Assembly (NCBI GenBank): GCA_904419545.1
Contig: CAJFRY010000004.1
Span: 73,435 to 114,704 of the forward strand
Reading direction: 5' to 3'
DNA: 41,270 nucleotides
Source of the DNA: Candidatus Woodwardiibium gallinarum
Lineage (GTDB): Bacteria > Bacillota > Clostridia > Oscillospirales > CAG-382
The first letter of the stretch is position 1. Every line of letters begins with the position of its first letter. The position numbers and the translations under genes were made by a program. The notes beneath the pieces are model-generated. The model had not been told where the DNA came from and did no database searches. It saw only the letters and a list, made by a program, of their open reading frames with translations. Positions 8,050 through 16,112 of this stretch are shown one piece after another.

Positions 8050-9152
8050 AAAAGCTGAAACGCAGCTGTTTTATGGCAATTCTTCTTTGCGCGGCGCTGC
8101 TGTTTGCCGCCTGCTTGTCCGACAATGCATCAGGGCCGGAGGAATCGGCGGGCACGGAAAGTCTTCCGGGGGAAAGCGGCGGGGAGAACGCATCAGGTCC
8201 CGTTGATGCGCCTCACATGCTGGTTTGCCGCTCTCTGGAAGAGCTTTCTGAACTGCAATCGATGCTTGAAAAAAGCGAGCAGGAGGTATATGCATACCTG
8301 CAGGCGTCCGGACTCGGCATGATGGCCGGTGTTTCCTCGAAGGCAGAGCTTGCGGCGTTGCTGGAAAAGGTTTGCAGTGCGCCGGTTCTGATCCCCAAGG
8401 CGGAGACGGGCTATATGTTTGAGGCTATGAACTATTATGTTGACGGGGAGTCTTTGCATATCGCCTATGTGGATTCTTTCAGCGGAAAAAAGTTCAGAGC
8501 CGGAAACTGGCGCCTGACCTCTGATTCTTCGGCGGCGGACGAATCGGCCGGCAGGGAGAGCGCAGACAGCCTGACGGTCGGAGAGCAGAACATAAGCCTG
8601 TATCTCTCGTATAATGGCAGAAACTACAGTTTGTATGGACGCACGACAGCTTCCGGCTACAACTTATGGATTCGATTGATTCCAGAGACCGTTGATCCGA
8701 AACTTCGCGGCGGCATCGAATGCACCACGCTGAACCGAATTCTCGCGGAATCCCTGTGGGACAAATGGAATACCGACGAAAGCGAGCTGAACGAAGAACA
8801 GCGTCAGCAGCTCGAGGCGCTGCGGGAGGAGGGAGAACGTAAGGCCGGAAGGTTTTGGTATCAGGAAATGGTGATATTCGGCAGAGTCGACCCGGCGCAG
8901 CCGAAGCTGGACTTGGAAACGGCGAAAAAAATCATAGCGGAAAATACGGATTTTGAAACCATACTGAAGGAATTCGAAAAGGTCCAGCTCTACCCCGATT
9001 TCGCAGGAGGCAGCGGCGTTACGAATATTGAATATTGGGGCGGCGCGGGCACGAATCCGCAAATCGTGATTATTTACGAGCAAAGTCAGATTTATGGCGA
9101 AACGTACAATGAAGACGGCACACTGCTCGACACGGAACTGATTTTCGGCTGA
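8046..9152 (+). CDS. secreted lipoprotein of unknown function
   Basis: 368 aa. Start GTG at 8046 with a perfect AAGGAGGG 7 nt upstream; the frame is open further upstream only because of flanking remnants. The signal peptide ends in LLFAAC, a good lipobox, followed by an acidic Ser/Gly/Glu-rich linker (about residues 24-55). Two soluble regions follow: a helical part around 60-110 and a beta-rich part with ISLYLSYNGRNYSLYGR. The C-terminal third has a charged coiled segment (DESELNEEQRQQLEALREE). No family recognised. It is preceded by an orphan fragment whose stop overlaps its start, the arrangement repeated at the next two lipoprotein genes. Confidence 0.82.
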   Translation: MKKLKRSCFMAILLCAALLFAACLSDNASGPEESAGTESLPGESGGENASGPVDAPHMLVCRSLEELSELQSMLEKSEQEVYAYLQASGLGMMAGVSSKAELAALLEKVCSAPVLIPKAETGYMFEAMNYYVDGESLHIAYVDSFSGKKFRAGNWRLTSDSSAADESAGRESADSLTVGEQNISLYLSYNGRNYSLYGRTTASGYNLWIRLIPETVDPKLRGGIECTTLNRILAESLWDKWNTDESELNEEQRQQLEALREEGERKAGRFWYQEMVIFGRVDPAQPKLDLETAKKIIAENTDFETILKEFEKVQLYPDFAGGSGVTNIEYWGGAGTNPQIVIIYEQSQIYGETYNEDGTLLDTELIFG

Positions 9153-9176
9153 CGGCCGTTTGAATCAACAGCTGTG

Positions 9177-9217
9177 GATTCGCCTTACGCGTTGCCGCTA
9201 AATGCGTGAGGCGAGTC
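9177..9217. repeat. second inverted repeat at an orphan fragment edge
   Basis: Arms starting GATTCGCC and ending GGCGAGTC pair over about 16 bp. The element occupies the same position, directly before an ES-A-A-N fragment, as the hairpin at 7900-7942, and the right arms share GGCGAGTC. Confidence 0.55.
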
Positions 9218-9344
9218 TGCGGCGAACCGGTCGAACGTGAATCCGAACAGCTACACGGATTTGTTGTCCTCCTTCGATTATCAACAGAATGCGTTTGCAA
9301 ACGCATTTGCAGATTATTTGATTGCCCAGCGCAATACGGAATAG
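9213..9344 (+). pseudogene. orphan fragment of the DNRLRE gene fused in frame to a new C-terminus
   Basis: The 43 nt at 9229-9271 are identical to 5399-5441 and similarity extends back to 9213. The translation ESAANRSNVNPNSYTDLLSS matches the DNRLRE domain (ESTANWSNVNPNSYTDLLSS). At the junction it switches to FDYQQNAFANAFADYLIAQ and ends at a stop (9342-9344). No SD or start precedes it. The sharp change from an identical to an unrelated sequence without loss of frame is typical of a recombined C-terminal module. Confidence 0.7.
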
Positions 9345-9357
9345 GAGGCTGCAAAAT

Positions 9358-9556
9358 ATGACGATCGCACAAAAAAGGCTTTGAAATATGGCGCCGTCGT
9401 GCTGGGCGTGCTGGTTTTGCCGGTTGTCTGTGCCGCCGCGTAACATATGATTTTTTCCGGCAGCTGCTCGAGCCAAAATACCTTGACGAGCTGCGCATAG
9501 AATCGCCGGACGGCAATTATATGCGGTTTACGCTTGATATGGAAAGGACATGCAAA
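9358..9556 (+). pseudogene. decayed small membrane protein gene upstream of a lipoprotein
   Basis: An AGGAGG (9343-9348) lies 9 nt before the ATG at 9358, but the frame stops after 8 codons. One extra A in the A-run at 9371-9376 would give MTIAQKKALKYGAVVLGVLV followed by PVVCAAA, a membrane segment. A second shift near 9440 would continue it into YDFFRQLLEPKYLDELRIES and then DGNYMRFT, which runs up to the next lipoprotein start. The DGN-Y-RFT ending is shared with the remnant at 10692-10796, so both were probably copies of one gene. A sequencing error in the A-run is possible. Confidence 0.5.
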
Positions 9557-10546
9557 ATGAAACGTTGGACTATTTTATGTAATGTTTTGCTTTTGATCGT
9601 TTTGGCCGCGGGGTGTTCGGCAGAGCCGCTGACGGCATCCGATTCGCCGTCGGCGGAGCCGGAAGCCTCGGATACCCGCCCGGACGCCGGCAACTTCTCC
9701 CTGCCGCCGACGGAAAGCATCGCTTATTACACCTTTGAAGAAAGCGTTGCGAGAGCAACAAATATCGTAGAGGCACGCTGTGTCGAGCGTACGTTTGACG
9801 GCCGCAATTCCTGGCTTCGGTTTGAGATTCTTTCTCAGATCAAAGGGACTGCGGACGAGGAGCTGACGGTCGTTTTCCCGCACTACACGGATGAGGTGGT
9901 GACGGGGGAGAACCGTTTGAGCTATTCCTTTTCGGAAGAAAGCTGTCCTTACCGGCCCGGGATGGAATACATGCTTCTGCTGATCGAATACGACGAGTTG
10001 TACGAGCCGTCCGTCTACTATATGACGGTATCGCATGTTTTGATTGGGAAGGCGTTTTTTGAGGACGGAAGGGATGTGGCATACATTTACGGCTCGCAGC
10101 CCGCATGGCAATTCTCGTCCGGAACGGCAGACGATTTTGCCGGCTTTGCGGATGTGACGGCGTATGTCCAAAGGCTGATAACCGAAAACCCGTCGCCGGG
10201 CCGCGTACAGACTCCGGATTATATCCGTTCCGACGACCCGGCGGAGATTCTGGACGGATCGCCGTACTTCGTCCGTGTGCGCGCGGAGGCGTTTGTATCA
10301 GACTATGGGCATTACGCCGAGCTTTGGCGCTGCACGGTAACGGAGACGTATAAAGGCGGCCTTGCGGCGGAGGAAACGGAGGTTCTCTTCCTGCCGGGAA
10401 CGGTCGAAGCCGGCGGGGAATATTTCGTGCTGCTGAAGGAACGGTTGATGGAAAACCTTCCGTACCGCCTGTCCTCCAAGCACAGCCTGTACGAAGCGGA
10501 CGACCCGGCTGCAGACGCTTTTTTCCGGCTTTTGCAGAACGAATAG
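9557..10546 (+). CDS. lipoprotein, paralog A, with internal duplication
   Basis: 329 aa. Start ATG 9557 (MKRWTIL..) with GAAAGGA about 9 nt upstream. The signal peptide ends LIVLAAGC, a good lipobox. The mature part holds two copies of a domain of roughly 110 aa. The first begins near residue 60 (ATNIVEARCVE..RFEILSQIKG) and the second near 230 (SPYFVRVRAEA..CTVTETYKG..GGEYFVLLK), each ending in a GxEYxLLL strand. The same duplicated design and the linker SDDPAEI occur in the gene at 10793-11728, so the two are paralogs. Domain family not recognised. Exported, membrane-anchored, beta-rich. Confidence 0.82.
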   Translation: MKRWTILCNVLLLIVLAAGCSAEPLTASDSPSAEPEASDTRPDAGNFSLPPTESIAYYTFEESVARATNIVEARCVERTFDGRNSWLRFEILSQIKGTADEELTVVFPHYTDEVVTGENRLSYSFSEESCPYRPGMEYMLLLIEYDELYEPSVYYMTVSHVLIGKAFFEDGRDVAYIYGSQPAWQFSSGTADDFAGFADVTAYVQRLITENPSPGRVQTPDYIRSDDPAEILDGSPYFVRVRAEAFVSDYGHYAELWRCTVTETYKGGLAAEETEVLFLPGTVEAGGEYFVLLKERLMENLPYRLSSKHSLYEADDPAADAFFRLLQNE

Positions 10547-10610
10547 TATCGTAAAACGGCTGCGGGGCTGTGTTTGGCTCCGCAGCTCGGGCAAACGGCA
10601 TCGAAATCAG

Positions 10611-10676
10611 GGCGGCTATCTGCGGTATGCGTCCGGGACGGATGTGTTTTTAAGCAGTGTACACGTCAATGCCTGA
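10611..10676 (+). pseudogene. orphan fragment of the beta-trefoil region of the large surface protein gene
   Basis: The 27 nt at 10611-10637 are identical to 5725-5751. They read GGYLRYASG, the opening of the ricin-like domain, then switch to TDVFLSSVHVNA and a stop at 10674-10676. A GC-rich hairpin (about 10558-10588) lies just before it, as at the two other orphan fragments. Confidence 0.6.
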
Positions 10677-10691
10677 TGTCCTATCGCTGTG

Positions 10692-10796
10692 ATGTGGAAA
10701 ACATTTCGGAGCGACCCTGTATTGTTTGTTAAAGACGGCAATGCGTACCGGCGGTTTACGAGTGATTTGTACGGAAAGGAGATGCGAAAACGATGA
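10692..10796 (+). pseudogene. remnant of the small gene that overlapped the lipoprotein start
   Basis: A 34-codon frame (MWKTFRSDPVLFVKDGNAYR..) ends at TGA 10794-10796, which overlaps the next ATG as ATGA. Its DGN-Y-RFT segment resembles the remnant before 9557, and SD-VLFV resembles the tail at 7936-8049. It is probably the C-terminal end of a lost gene that was translationally coupled to the lipoprotein. Confidence 0.4.
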
Positions 10797-11728
10797 AACG
10801 TTGGATTGCCGCAGCAATATTTTCGGCGCTGTGCGGAATGCTCCTGTGCGCCTGCAACCTGTCCGTCTCCGATTCGGAAGGCCCGGCGAAGCAATCCTCG
10901 GACACAGACTCGGTCCGGCAGGACGGAAACGGCGAGGATATCGCCGGCGTTACGCTTGAAGACCAGCTTGCATGGTCGGACAGTATTTTGGAAGCGCGGT
11001 TTGTATATGAAGAAGATCATGGCACCTATCAGTTGTATTATTTCGAGCCGGTCGACCAGCTACGCGGCCGGATCGACGGGCCGCAGTTTGCCGTCCGCTA
11101 TGTATGCCGGGCGGTGGAATTGACCGAAAGCGGCCCGAGGGGAGAAAGGGCGCCCTATGGCTTCAAGGCCGGACGCGAATATCTGCTGATTCTGGAAAGA
11201 TTCGTGTCGGTTACGCAGCCCGAAGATTATTACTATATTGTCGGCAATCTGCAATACGAAAAGCCCGATGCGGCCGGCGACGGGATGGATACGTATCAGG
11301 CTCTGCGGAGCGAAATCGTGGAGATTGCGGAGGGAATTCCTCTGCAGTCGCCGCCCTACACGGGAAAGGCGTATATCCAATCCGACGACCCGGCGGAGAT
11401 TGCCGCAGGCTCGGATTATGTCGTAAAAGCGAAGGTTGCCGAGAGCAGCGGCGGGAACGAGCTGAACGATACCGAATGGTTTTTCTGCGAAATTACGGAG
11501 GTGTACAAATCCTGGGGCGTGCCGCCGGAGGGAAAGGCTGAGATCATTTTCCCGTCGGGCGCAGTCTCGCCGGGGGGCGAATACATTCTGCTGCTGACCT
11601 ACCCCGACAACGAATGGCCGTCTGACCTGCCGGCGCCTTTTTATATCATGTCGTCCAAGAACAGCATTTACCAACCGGACGACCCGGTTGTCGGAGAAAT
11701 TCTCCGCGCAGCGGAGCAGGACGCGTAG
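10793..11728 (+). CDS. lipoprotein, paralog B, with internal duplication
   Basis: 311 aa. ATG 10793 (MKRWIAA..) behind AAAGGAG. The signal peptide ends at GMLLCAC, the probable lipidation site. It is a paralog of the preceding lipoprotein gene: the same MKRW start, the same two-domain design, and YIQSDDPAEIAAGSDYVVKA against YIRSDDPAEILDGSPYFVRV. Conserved points include EVYKS and GGEYILLL in the second domain, and a C-terminal SSKNSIYQPDDP. The two copies have diverged strongly, which suggests an old duplication or diversifying selection. Function unknown. Confidence 0.82.
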   Translation: MKRWIAAAIFSALCGMLLCACNLSVSDSEGPAKQSSDTDSVRQDGNGEDIAGVTLEDQLAWSDSILEARFVYEEDHGTYQLYYFEPVDQLRGRIDGPQFAVRYVCRAVELTESGPRGERAPYGFKAGREYLLILERFVSVTQPEDYYYIVGNLQYEKPDAAGDGMDTYQALRSEIVEIAEGIPLQSPPYTGKAYIQSDDPAEIAAGSDYVVKAKVAESSGGNELNDTEWFFCEITEVYKSWGVPPEGKAEIIFPSGAVSPGGEYILLLTYPDNEWPSDLPAPFYIMSSKNSIYQPDDPVVGEILRAAEQDA

Positions 11729-11795
11729 CCGCAGACAGGGGAGCGCCGGAAACGGCTCTCCCCGATGAAAAAATACAATGGGAAGAAGGTATGCG

Positions 11796-12341
11796 GTGGA
11801 GACGCTGAAACTGACAACAACGCCGATTGCCGATATAATCCGGGACGGACGCGCCGAGCAGTCTCCGATTGCGGAATCCTTTTTCCAAAAGCTGCGCCGT
11901 CTTTACGGTCTGGAGCCAGTTGCCTGCTACGCAGATTGCCGGCAAATCGTCCGATTGCGGGAAACGGGGCGGGTGTTCAAAAAAACGACAGCGGAGGGCG
12001 CAGAGAGAGTCAACGAGCTGCGGCTGACGCTGTATCTCCGCGGCATTTTCCTGCCTGAAGCGTTTGACAGCGAACAAAAGGCGTGCATTCTTGCGCAGTT
12101 TCTGCAAACGGTTTCGGAGGCGGGACAGCAGCTCGATTATCCGCGCAGCTATACGGAACAGGAACAGGCGTTTTACGGCTGGAAGCATCGGCCTGTCGCC
12201 GAATGGGATCTATCCAGACGGCTCGAACCGCCTTCGCCGCCGCGCTTTTCCGGCGAAATCGACGCGGAATCGTTTGACGGACTGGCACTTTGGCATATCC
12301 TTTCGGGCAGGATGCCGAGAGACAAAAAAGATGCAGTCTGA
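11796..12341 (+). CDS. hypothetical cytoplasmic protein
   Basis: 181 aa from GTG 11796, chosen because GGAAGAAGG lies 7 nt upstream. An in-frame ATG at 11778 has no SD. There is no signal peptide or membrane segment. It is a soluble, mostly helical protein (PIAESFFQKLRRLYGLEP; ERVNELRLTLYLRGIFLPEAF; ILAQFLQTVSEAGQQLDYPR). No motif recognised. It follows the lipoprotein array by 67 nt and is followed by two further short frames, so it may be the start of a small operon. Confidence 0.6.
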   Translation: METLKLTTTPIADIIRDGRAEQSPIAESFFQKLRRLYGLEPVACYADCRQIVRLRETGRVFKKTTAEGAERVNELRLTLYLRGIFLPEAFDSEQKACILAQFLQTVSEAGQQLDYPRSYTEQEQAFYGWKHRPVAEWDLSRRLEPPSPPRFSGEIDAESFDGLALWHILSGRMPRDKKDAV

Positions 12342-12362
12342 ACGCGGGTATGAAAACAAAAA

Positions 12363-12689
12363 TTGCGCACTGTGTATTGTGCGCGGATCGTCCGCGGCGA
12401 CTCGCCGCTGAAGCATTTGAACCGGCTGGAATCGGTCCGCGCTCTGTGCGCGAAGGTGTACTGCGGCTGGGACGCAGCGCGGCAGCGGATGAACGCGTAT
12501 GTCATCCTGCCCGAATCGACCCTTTCGGATTTCGGCGACGCGGCGCGGAAACGACTTGCCCGCGAAATGCAGGAGGAACTGACCGCGCGGGACAAGTGGG
12601 GCGTGTTTGGGCGGTACCCGCTCGAACCGGTCTATACCGTATGGTCGGCGCTTTCCGACGAAATGAAGTTCTGCCTGCTGCGGGAATGA
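12363..12689 (+). CDS. possible hypothetical protein, start unclear
   Basis: Up to 108 aa of protein-like sequence (SPLKHLNRLESVRALCAKVY; ARKRLAREMQEELTARDKW). The only in-frame starts are TTG 12363 or GTG 12372, and neither has an SD. An ATG at 12350 lies in another frame, so a one-base shift after MKTK is possible. This frame is the same as that of the gene before it, beyond two stops. It may be a real short gene, a frameshifted gene or a 3' fragment. Confidence 0.4.
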   Translation: MRTVYCARIVRGDSPLKHLNRLESVRALCAKVYCGWDAARQRMNAYVILPESTLSDFGDAARKRLAREMQEELTARDKWGVFGRYPLEPVYTVWSALSDEMKFCLLRE

Positions 12690-12727
12690 AGCGGCACTGT
12701 GCGCAGGAGGAAGGAGCAAGAAGGCGT

Positions 12728-13147
12728 ATGTCTGCCGAAATCCGATGCGGAAGGCGCAAACCGAAAATTTTGCTGATTGTTTTGGCATCGCTGCTGCTGG
12801 TCGGGGGCGTGCTGCTTTTCTGCTTCAAGCGCACCGTTGGGTATAAGAGCGATTATGACGATCTTATTTTTACATCGTCGGACGGCGAATATCGATTAAC
12901 GGTCAGCGAATGGACGTACTTTGCCTATTCCGGCGCTGAACTGTATGTTGGGCGGACAGCGAATGCCGGGCGCGGACGGGAAGCCGGCACAACGTTTTCC
13001 AGTGCGCCGAGCGGCGTTTTTCGGGACGGAGACTTTCATATTGAATGGAACGCAGACAGCGTCGCCGTGTATTACCGACGCTTTGCGGGAAACGAAACCG
13101 ACGACCCGCAGACGTGGGGCTGCACGGTCTGCCCGTTTTCCGGATGA
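12728..13147 (+). CDS. small membrane-anchored hypothetical protein
   Basis: 139 aa. ATG 12728 with AGAAGG about 4 nt upstream and a stronger AGGAGGAAGGAG slightly further back. A short basic N-terminus is followed by a single membrane helix (about residues 14-33, ILLIVLASLLLVGGVLLFCF), then an extracytoplasmic domain of about 100 aa with several aromatic residues (DGEYRLTVSEWTYFAYSGAE; DGDFHIEWNADSVAVYYRRF). The domain looks beta-rich and sensor- or inhibitor-like, but no family is recognised. It is the last gene of the accessory block. Confidence 0.65.
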   Translation: MSAEIRCGRRKPKILLIVLASLLLVGGVLLFCFKRTVGYKSDYDDLIFTSSDGEYRLTVSEWTYFAYSGAELYVGRTANAGRGREAGTTFSSAPSGVFRDGDFHIEWNADSVAVYYRRFAGNETDDPQTWGCTVCPFSG

Positions 13148-13183
13148 AGGACAAAAAACCTGCGAAATATCTGCAAAAAAGTC

Positions 13184-13212
13184 TTGCATGTCCAAGCTGA
13201 TTGTGATACAAT
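13184..13212 (+). promoter_or_regulatory. promoter of the Gfo/Idh/MocA oxidoreductase gene
   Basis: TTGCAT (13184-13189), a 17-nt spacer and TACAAT (13207-13212). Just downstream, about 13239-13262, the sequence holds TTTCAAACGCTTTCGGAAAGCG, read here as overlapping inverted repeats. It includes CGCTTTC/GAAAGCG arms like a LacI/CcpA-family operator, so repression there is possible. Confidence 0.7.
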
Positions 13213-13295
13213 GACAAAAAACAATGGCTTTGAAAAAAGCATTCGTTTCAAACGCTTTCGGAAAGCGGAAATGAAAATTTTGGAGGCAACTGACA

Positions 13296-14357
13296 ATGGC
13301 TAAGATCAAAATCGGCATCATAGGCTGCGGTACCATCGCCAACAGCGCGCATATCCCGTCCTATATGGCCAACCCCGACGTGGAAATCAAGTATTTCTGC
13401 GACATCCTGCCCGAGAAGGCGAAGGCCGCCGTGGAGAAGTATGGCTGCGGCATCGCGATTGAGGACTATCACGACATCATCGCCGACCCCGAGGTCGAGG
13501 CGGTTTCGGTCTGCACCCCGAACAAGATGCACTCGATCATCTCGGTCGACTGCCTGCGCGGCGGCAAGCACGTCCTCTGCGAGAAGCCGGCGGCCCGCAC
13601 CTATGCGGACGCGCTCGAGATGCAGAAGGCGCAGCATGAGACCGGCAAGGTGCTCAACATCGGCGTGGTCAACCGCTTCAATTCCGCCGTCAATAAGCTG
13701 CGCGAGCTCATTCAGCGCGGCGACTTCGGCGAAATCTATCACGTTTACGTGTCCTTCCGCGCGCAGCGCTCGATCCCGGGGCTGGGCGGCGCGTTCACGA
13801 CCAATGCCATCAGCGGCGGCGGCGTGCTGATCGACTGGGGCGTTCACTATCTCGATATCGTGATGTACTGCACCGGCGACCCGCAGCCCAAGACCGTTTC
13901 GGCCAAGGCGTTTTCCAAGCTCGGCGTCGATATGCCCAACTATGTGTATGAGGGCATGTGGGCCGAGGATACCAAGGACCTCAACGGCACCTACGACGTC
14001 GACGATTTCGTGACCGGCTTTGTCCGCACCGAAGGGCCGACGATCACCTTCAACGGTGCGTGGGCGCAGAACATCGGCATCGGCGAGGCGTACATCGACT
14101 TCATTGGCACCAAGGCCGGCGCCAGATTGATCTACGGCGGCGATTTTACGGTTTACAGCACCTGCTGCGGCTCGCTTTGCGAGTTTAAGCCCAAGTTCAA
14201 ATCGAAGGCAATGTTCCAGGAGGAGATCGATGCGTTCGTCCGCTGCATCCAGACCGGCGAAAAGCTTCCTTCGCATATCGATCAGGCCATCATCACCTCC
14301 AAGATGATGCAGGCGATGTACGATTCCTCCGCTGCGGGCAAAGAAATCGCGCTTTGA
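13296..14357 (+). CDS. Gfo/Idh/MocA family NAD(P)-dependent oxidoreductase
   Basis: 353 aa, the usual family length, cytoplasmic. The N-terminal Rossmann fold shows GIIGCGTIAN (residues 7-16). The family EKP signature (LCEKPAARTY) places the likely catalytic Lys at 97. The C-terminal alpha/beta domain has GGGVLIDWGVHYLDI with the expected D-x-x-x-H spacing. It would oxidise or reduce a sugar, inositol or derivative; the substrate cannot be read from sequence. ATG 13296 lies 9 nt after GGAGG. It has its own promoter and terminator, so it is monocistronic. A second, divergent family member occurs at 21829. Confidence 0.93.
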   Translation: MAKIKIGIIGCGTIANSAHIPSYMANPDVEIKYFCDILPEKAKAAVEKYGCGIAIEDYHDIIADPEVEAVSVCTPNKMHSIISVDCLRGGKHVLCEKPAARTYADALEMQKAQHETGKVLNIGVVNRFNSAVNKLRELIQRGDFGEIYHVYVSFRAQRSIPGLGGAFTTNAISGGGVLIDWGVHYLDIVMYCTGDPQPKTVSAKAFSKLGVDMPNYVYEGMWAEDTKDLNGTYDVDDFVTGFVRTEGPTITFNGAWAQNIGIGEAYIDFIGTKAGARLIYGGDFTVYSTCCGSLCEFKPKFKSKAMFQEEIDAFVRCIQTGEKLPSHIDQAIITSKMMQAMYDSSAAGKEIAL

Positions 14358-14403
14358 TTTCTTTTCCGGCCGGTACGGAGAAAACATACAGACTCAAAAA
14401 ACG

Positions 14404-14432
14404 GCACGGCGGAAAACGCCGTGCCATTTTTC
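14404..14432 (+). terminator. intrinsic terminator of the oxidoreductase gene
   Basis: Perfect 9-bp stem (14404-14412 with 14418-14426), 5-nt loop, then ATTTTT. Confidence 0.92.
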
Positions 14433-14554
14433 CAAAACAAATAGAAGGCGCCGGTACAAACGACAGATATGTTTTTCCGGAGGATGCCGGAAAATATGCT
14501 TCGGCAAACAGCTCGAATACGGACAAGTGCGCCGCCTGCGGGCTGTCCGATAAT

Positions 14555-14730
14555 CCGATTTCCCGGCAAAACGGTTTGGACCCGTTTTGTCAACTGCGGC
14601 ATTTGCCGCAGCCTGCAAATCCTTTTGGATTTGCAGGAAATACGTATTGTACGGCATATTTCCCCGGGCTTTACCGGGGCGTCGTTCGCAAAGGCGGATG
14701 ACGGATGCCTTCATCAGATATAAGTATGAA
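14555..14730 (+). repeat. structured intergenic repeat, copy A
   Basis: Starts CCGATTTC, then an AAACGG..CCGTTTT hairpin, a CTGCGGCA/TGCCGCAG hairpin, and the block TATTGTACGGCATATTTCCC. It ends with a CCCCGG..CCGGGG hairpin and GATATAAGTAT. This copy carries an additional perfect 11-bp hairpin (about 14610-14635) where the other copies have TCAAGAAATAGATA. Related copies lie at 19071, 30223 and 32460 (inverted). Confidence 0.75.
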
Positions 14731-15301
14731 ACGCAGCCGTTCGGCGCGCGCTTTCCGCGATCGTTTCGGCGGACGCGGCGTTCAGAGGATTGCAAAGCGG
14801 ATAGCAGCATCCTTGCAGAAAAGAAGCCGTGGTGCGCACGCGTAAAATCTTCGGCAGCGCGCCCAAAGGCTTTTGCTCTTGTGATGCGTGCGGAACACCG
14901 GCCGCAGCTTTTGCAAAAAACCACTTGCCGAGCAGGTAATCCCCAAAAGGCTTTTGCGGTGAATATTCAATAAATATGAAAGCATTGTCCTTGTTTGAGA
15001 GAATGCATAAAACATAAAAGTTTAGAATGGCCCAGTAGGGGTGGTTAAACGCAAAAGCAAGGCAAGCGTTGCTTTTTGCTGCATTTGCGGCGGTATGGCG
15101 TTGATGCAGAAGGCAAAAAGCACAGAGGGCGTTCAGCCGATCGGCAACTGCGGCGTATCGCCGAAAAGCAAGCCATCGGTTTTGCCGGCAGTCATGCTTT
15201 TGCCGCCGGCCGGGGAATGGCCTTCGGCGTATCCTTTCGGCCGCTGTCCGAAGGCTGCGGAAACGTTTCTGCATAATCGGTGGATGGAAGGGGAGAGTCA
15301 A
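14731..15301. other. gene-free stretch after repeat copy A
   Basis: No open frame here looks like a protein. The minus-strand frame across 14782-15015 lacks an SD and is probably repeat-derived. There is a weak promoter-like pair TTGTCC..TAAAAC near 14988-15016 that might serve the amidotransferase gene. Otherwise nothing is recognised. Confidence 0.35.
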
Positions 15302-16009
15302 ATGGACAAGCCGGTCATCGGGGTTTTGCCCGGGACGAACGGGGATGGATCGGGCTTCTTTATGGTCCCGGCTTATGCTCGGAGCATAGAAGCCTCCGGC
15401 GGGATTCCCGTTATGCTGCCGTTGACCGCCGACGAAGCGGTACTGCGGCAGCTTGCCGCGCTCTGCGCAGGTTTTCTGCTCCCCGGCGGGCAGGACATAT
15501 CTCCGATGGTTTACGATGAGCCGGTGTCCGAAGGCTGCGGGCCCTGCTGTGCCGAGCTGGATCGGATGGAGCTGCTTTTGCTGCGCGAGCTGCTCGACCG
15601 GGACAAGCCGGTGTTCGGTATCTGCCGCGGCCTCCAGTTTCTCAATGCGGCGCTGGGCGGTACGCTGTATCAGGATCTGCCGTCCGAACGTCCCGCCGGC
15701 ATATCGCACCGCCAGACGCAGTCGGCCGATGCGCCGTGCCATTCGGTGATGCTTGCCGAGGGAAGTCCGCTGCAAGCGCTGCTGCGCGCGGATACGATTT
15801 CGGTCAACAGCTTTCATCATCAGGCGGTGAAAACGCTCGCGCCGCCGCTTTCCGTGGCGGCGCTGTCGGAGGACCGGTTGGTCGAGGCGGTGTGGATGCC
15901 GTCCAAGCGTTTTGTGCGGGCGGTCCAGTGGCATCCCGAGCTTTCTTTTATGACCGATGAAAACAGCCGCAGGCTTTTCGCGGACTTTGTCGCGGCCTGC
16001 TGCATATAG
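15302..16009 (+). CDS. class I glutamine amidotransferase-like hydrolase (gamma-glutamyl-GABA hydrolase/C26 type)
   Basis: 235 aa, cytoplasmic. It has the single-domain layout of PuuD-like enzymes: GVLPGTNG at the start, LLPGGQDISP forming the oxyanion region, nucleophile Cys108 in VFGICRGLQF, then VNSFHHQA and the catalytic WHPE (His211, Glu213). Family members cleave gamma-glutamyl amides such as gamma-glutamyl-GABA. The exact substrate is not determined here. ATG 15302 lies 6 nt after AAGGGGAG. It stands alone, without polyamine genes nearby, and converges with the DUF4430 gene about 100 nt on. Confidence 0.9.
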   Translation: MDKPVIGVLPGTNGDGSGFFMVPAYARSIEASGGIPVMLPLTADEAVLRQLAALCAGFLLPGGQDISPMVYDEPVSEGCGPCCAELDRMELLLLRELLDRDKPVFGICRGLQFLNAALGGTLYQDLPSERPAGISHRQTQSADAPCHSVMLAEGSPLQALLRADTISVNSFHHQAVKTLAPPLSVAALSEDRLVEAVWMPSKRFVRAVQWHPELSFMTDENSRRLFADFVAACCI

Positions 16010-16112
16010 GATGGCGCAGGGGACATCGCGCGCAGCGGCGGTTTTCAGCAGCCCCGAACTCCATATGGGAATCCAGAAGGAAGGGCGGCGACTTCCGTTT
16101 GGCGGCAAAAAT

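Noticed and set aside
13248..14387. 379-aa minus-strand frame over the Gfo/Idh/MocA gene
   Set aside because: Antisense shadow; the forward gene has all family motifs, an SD, a promoter and a terminator.
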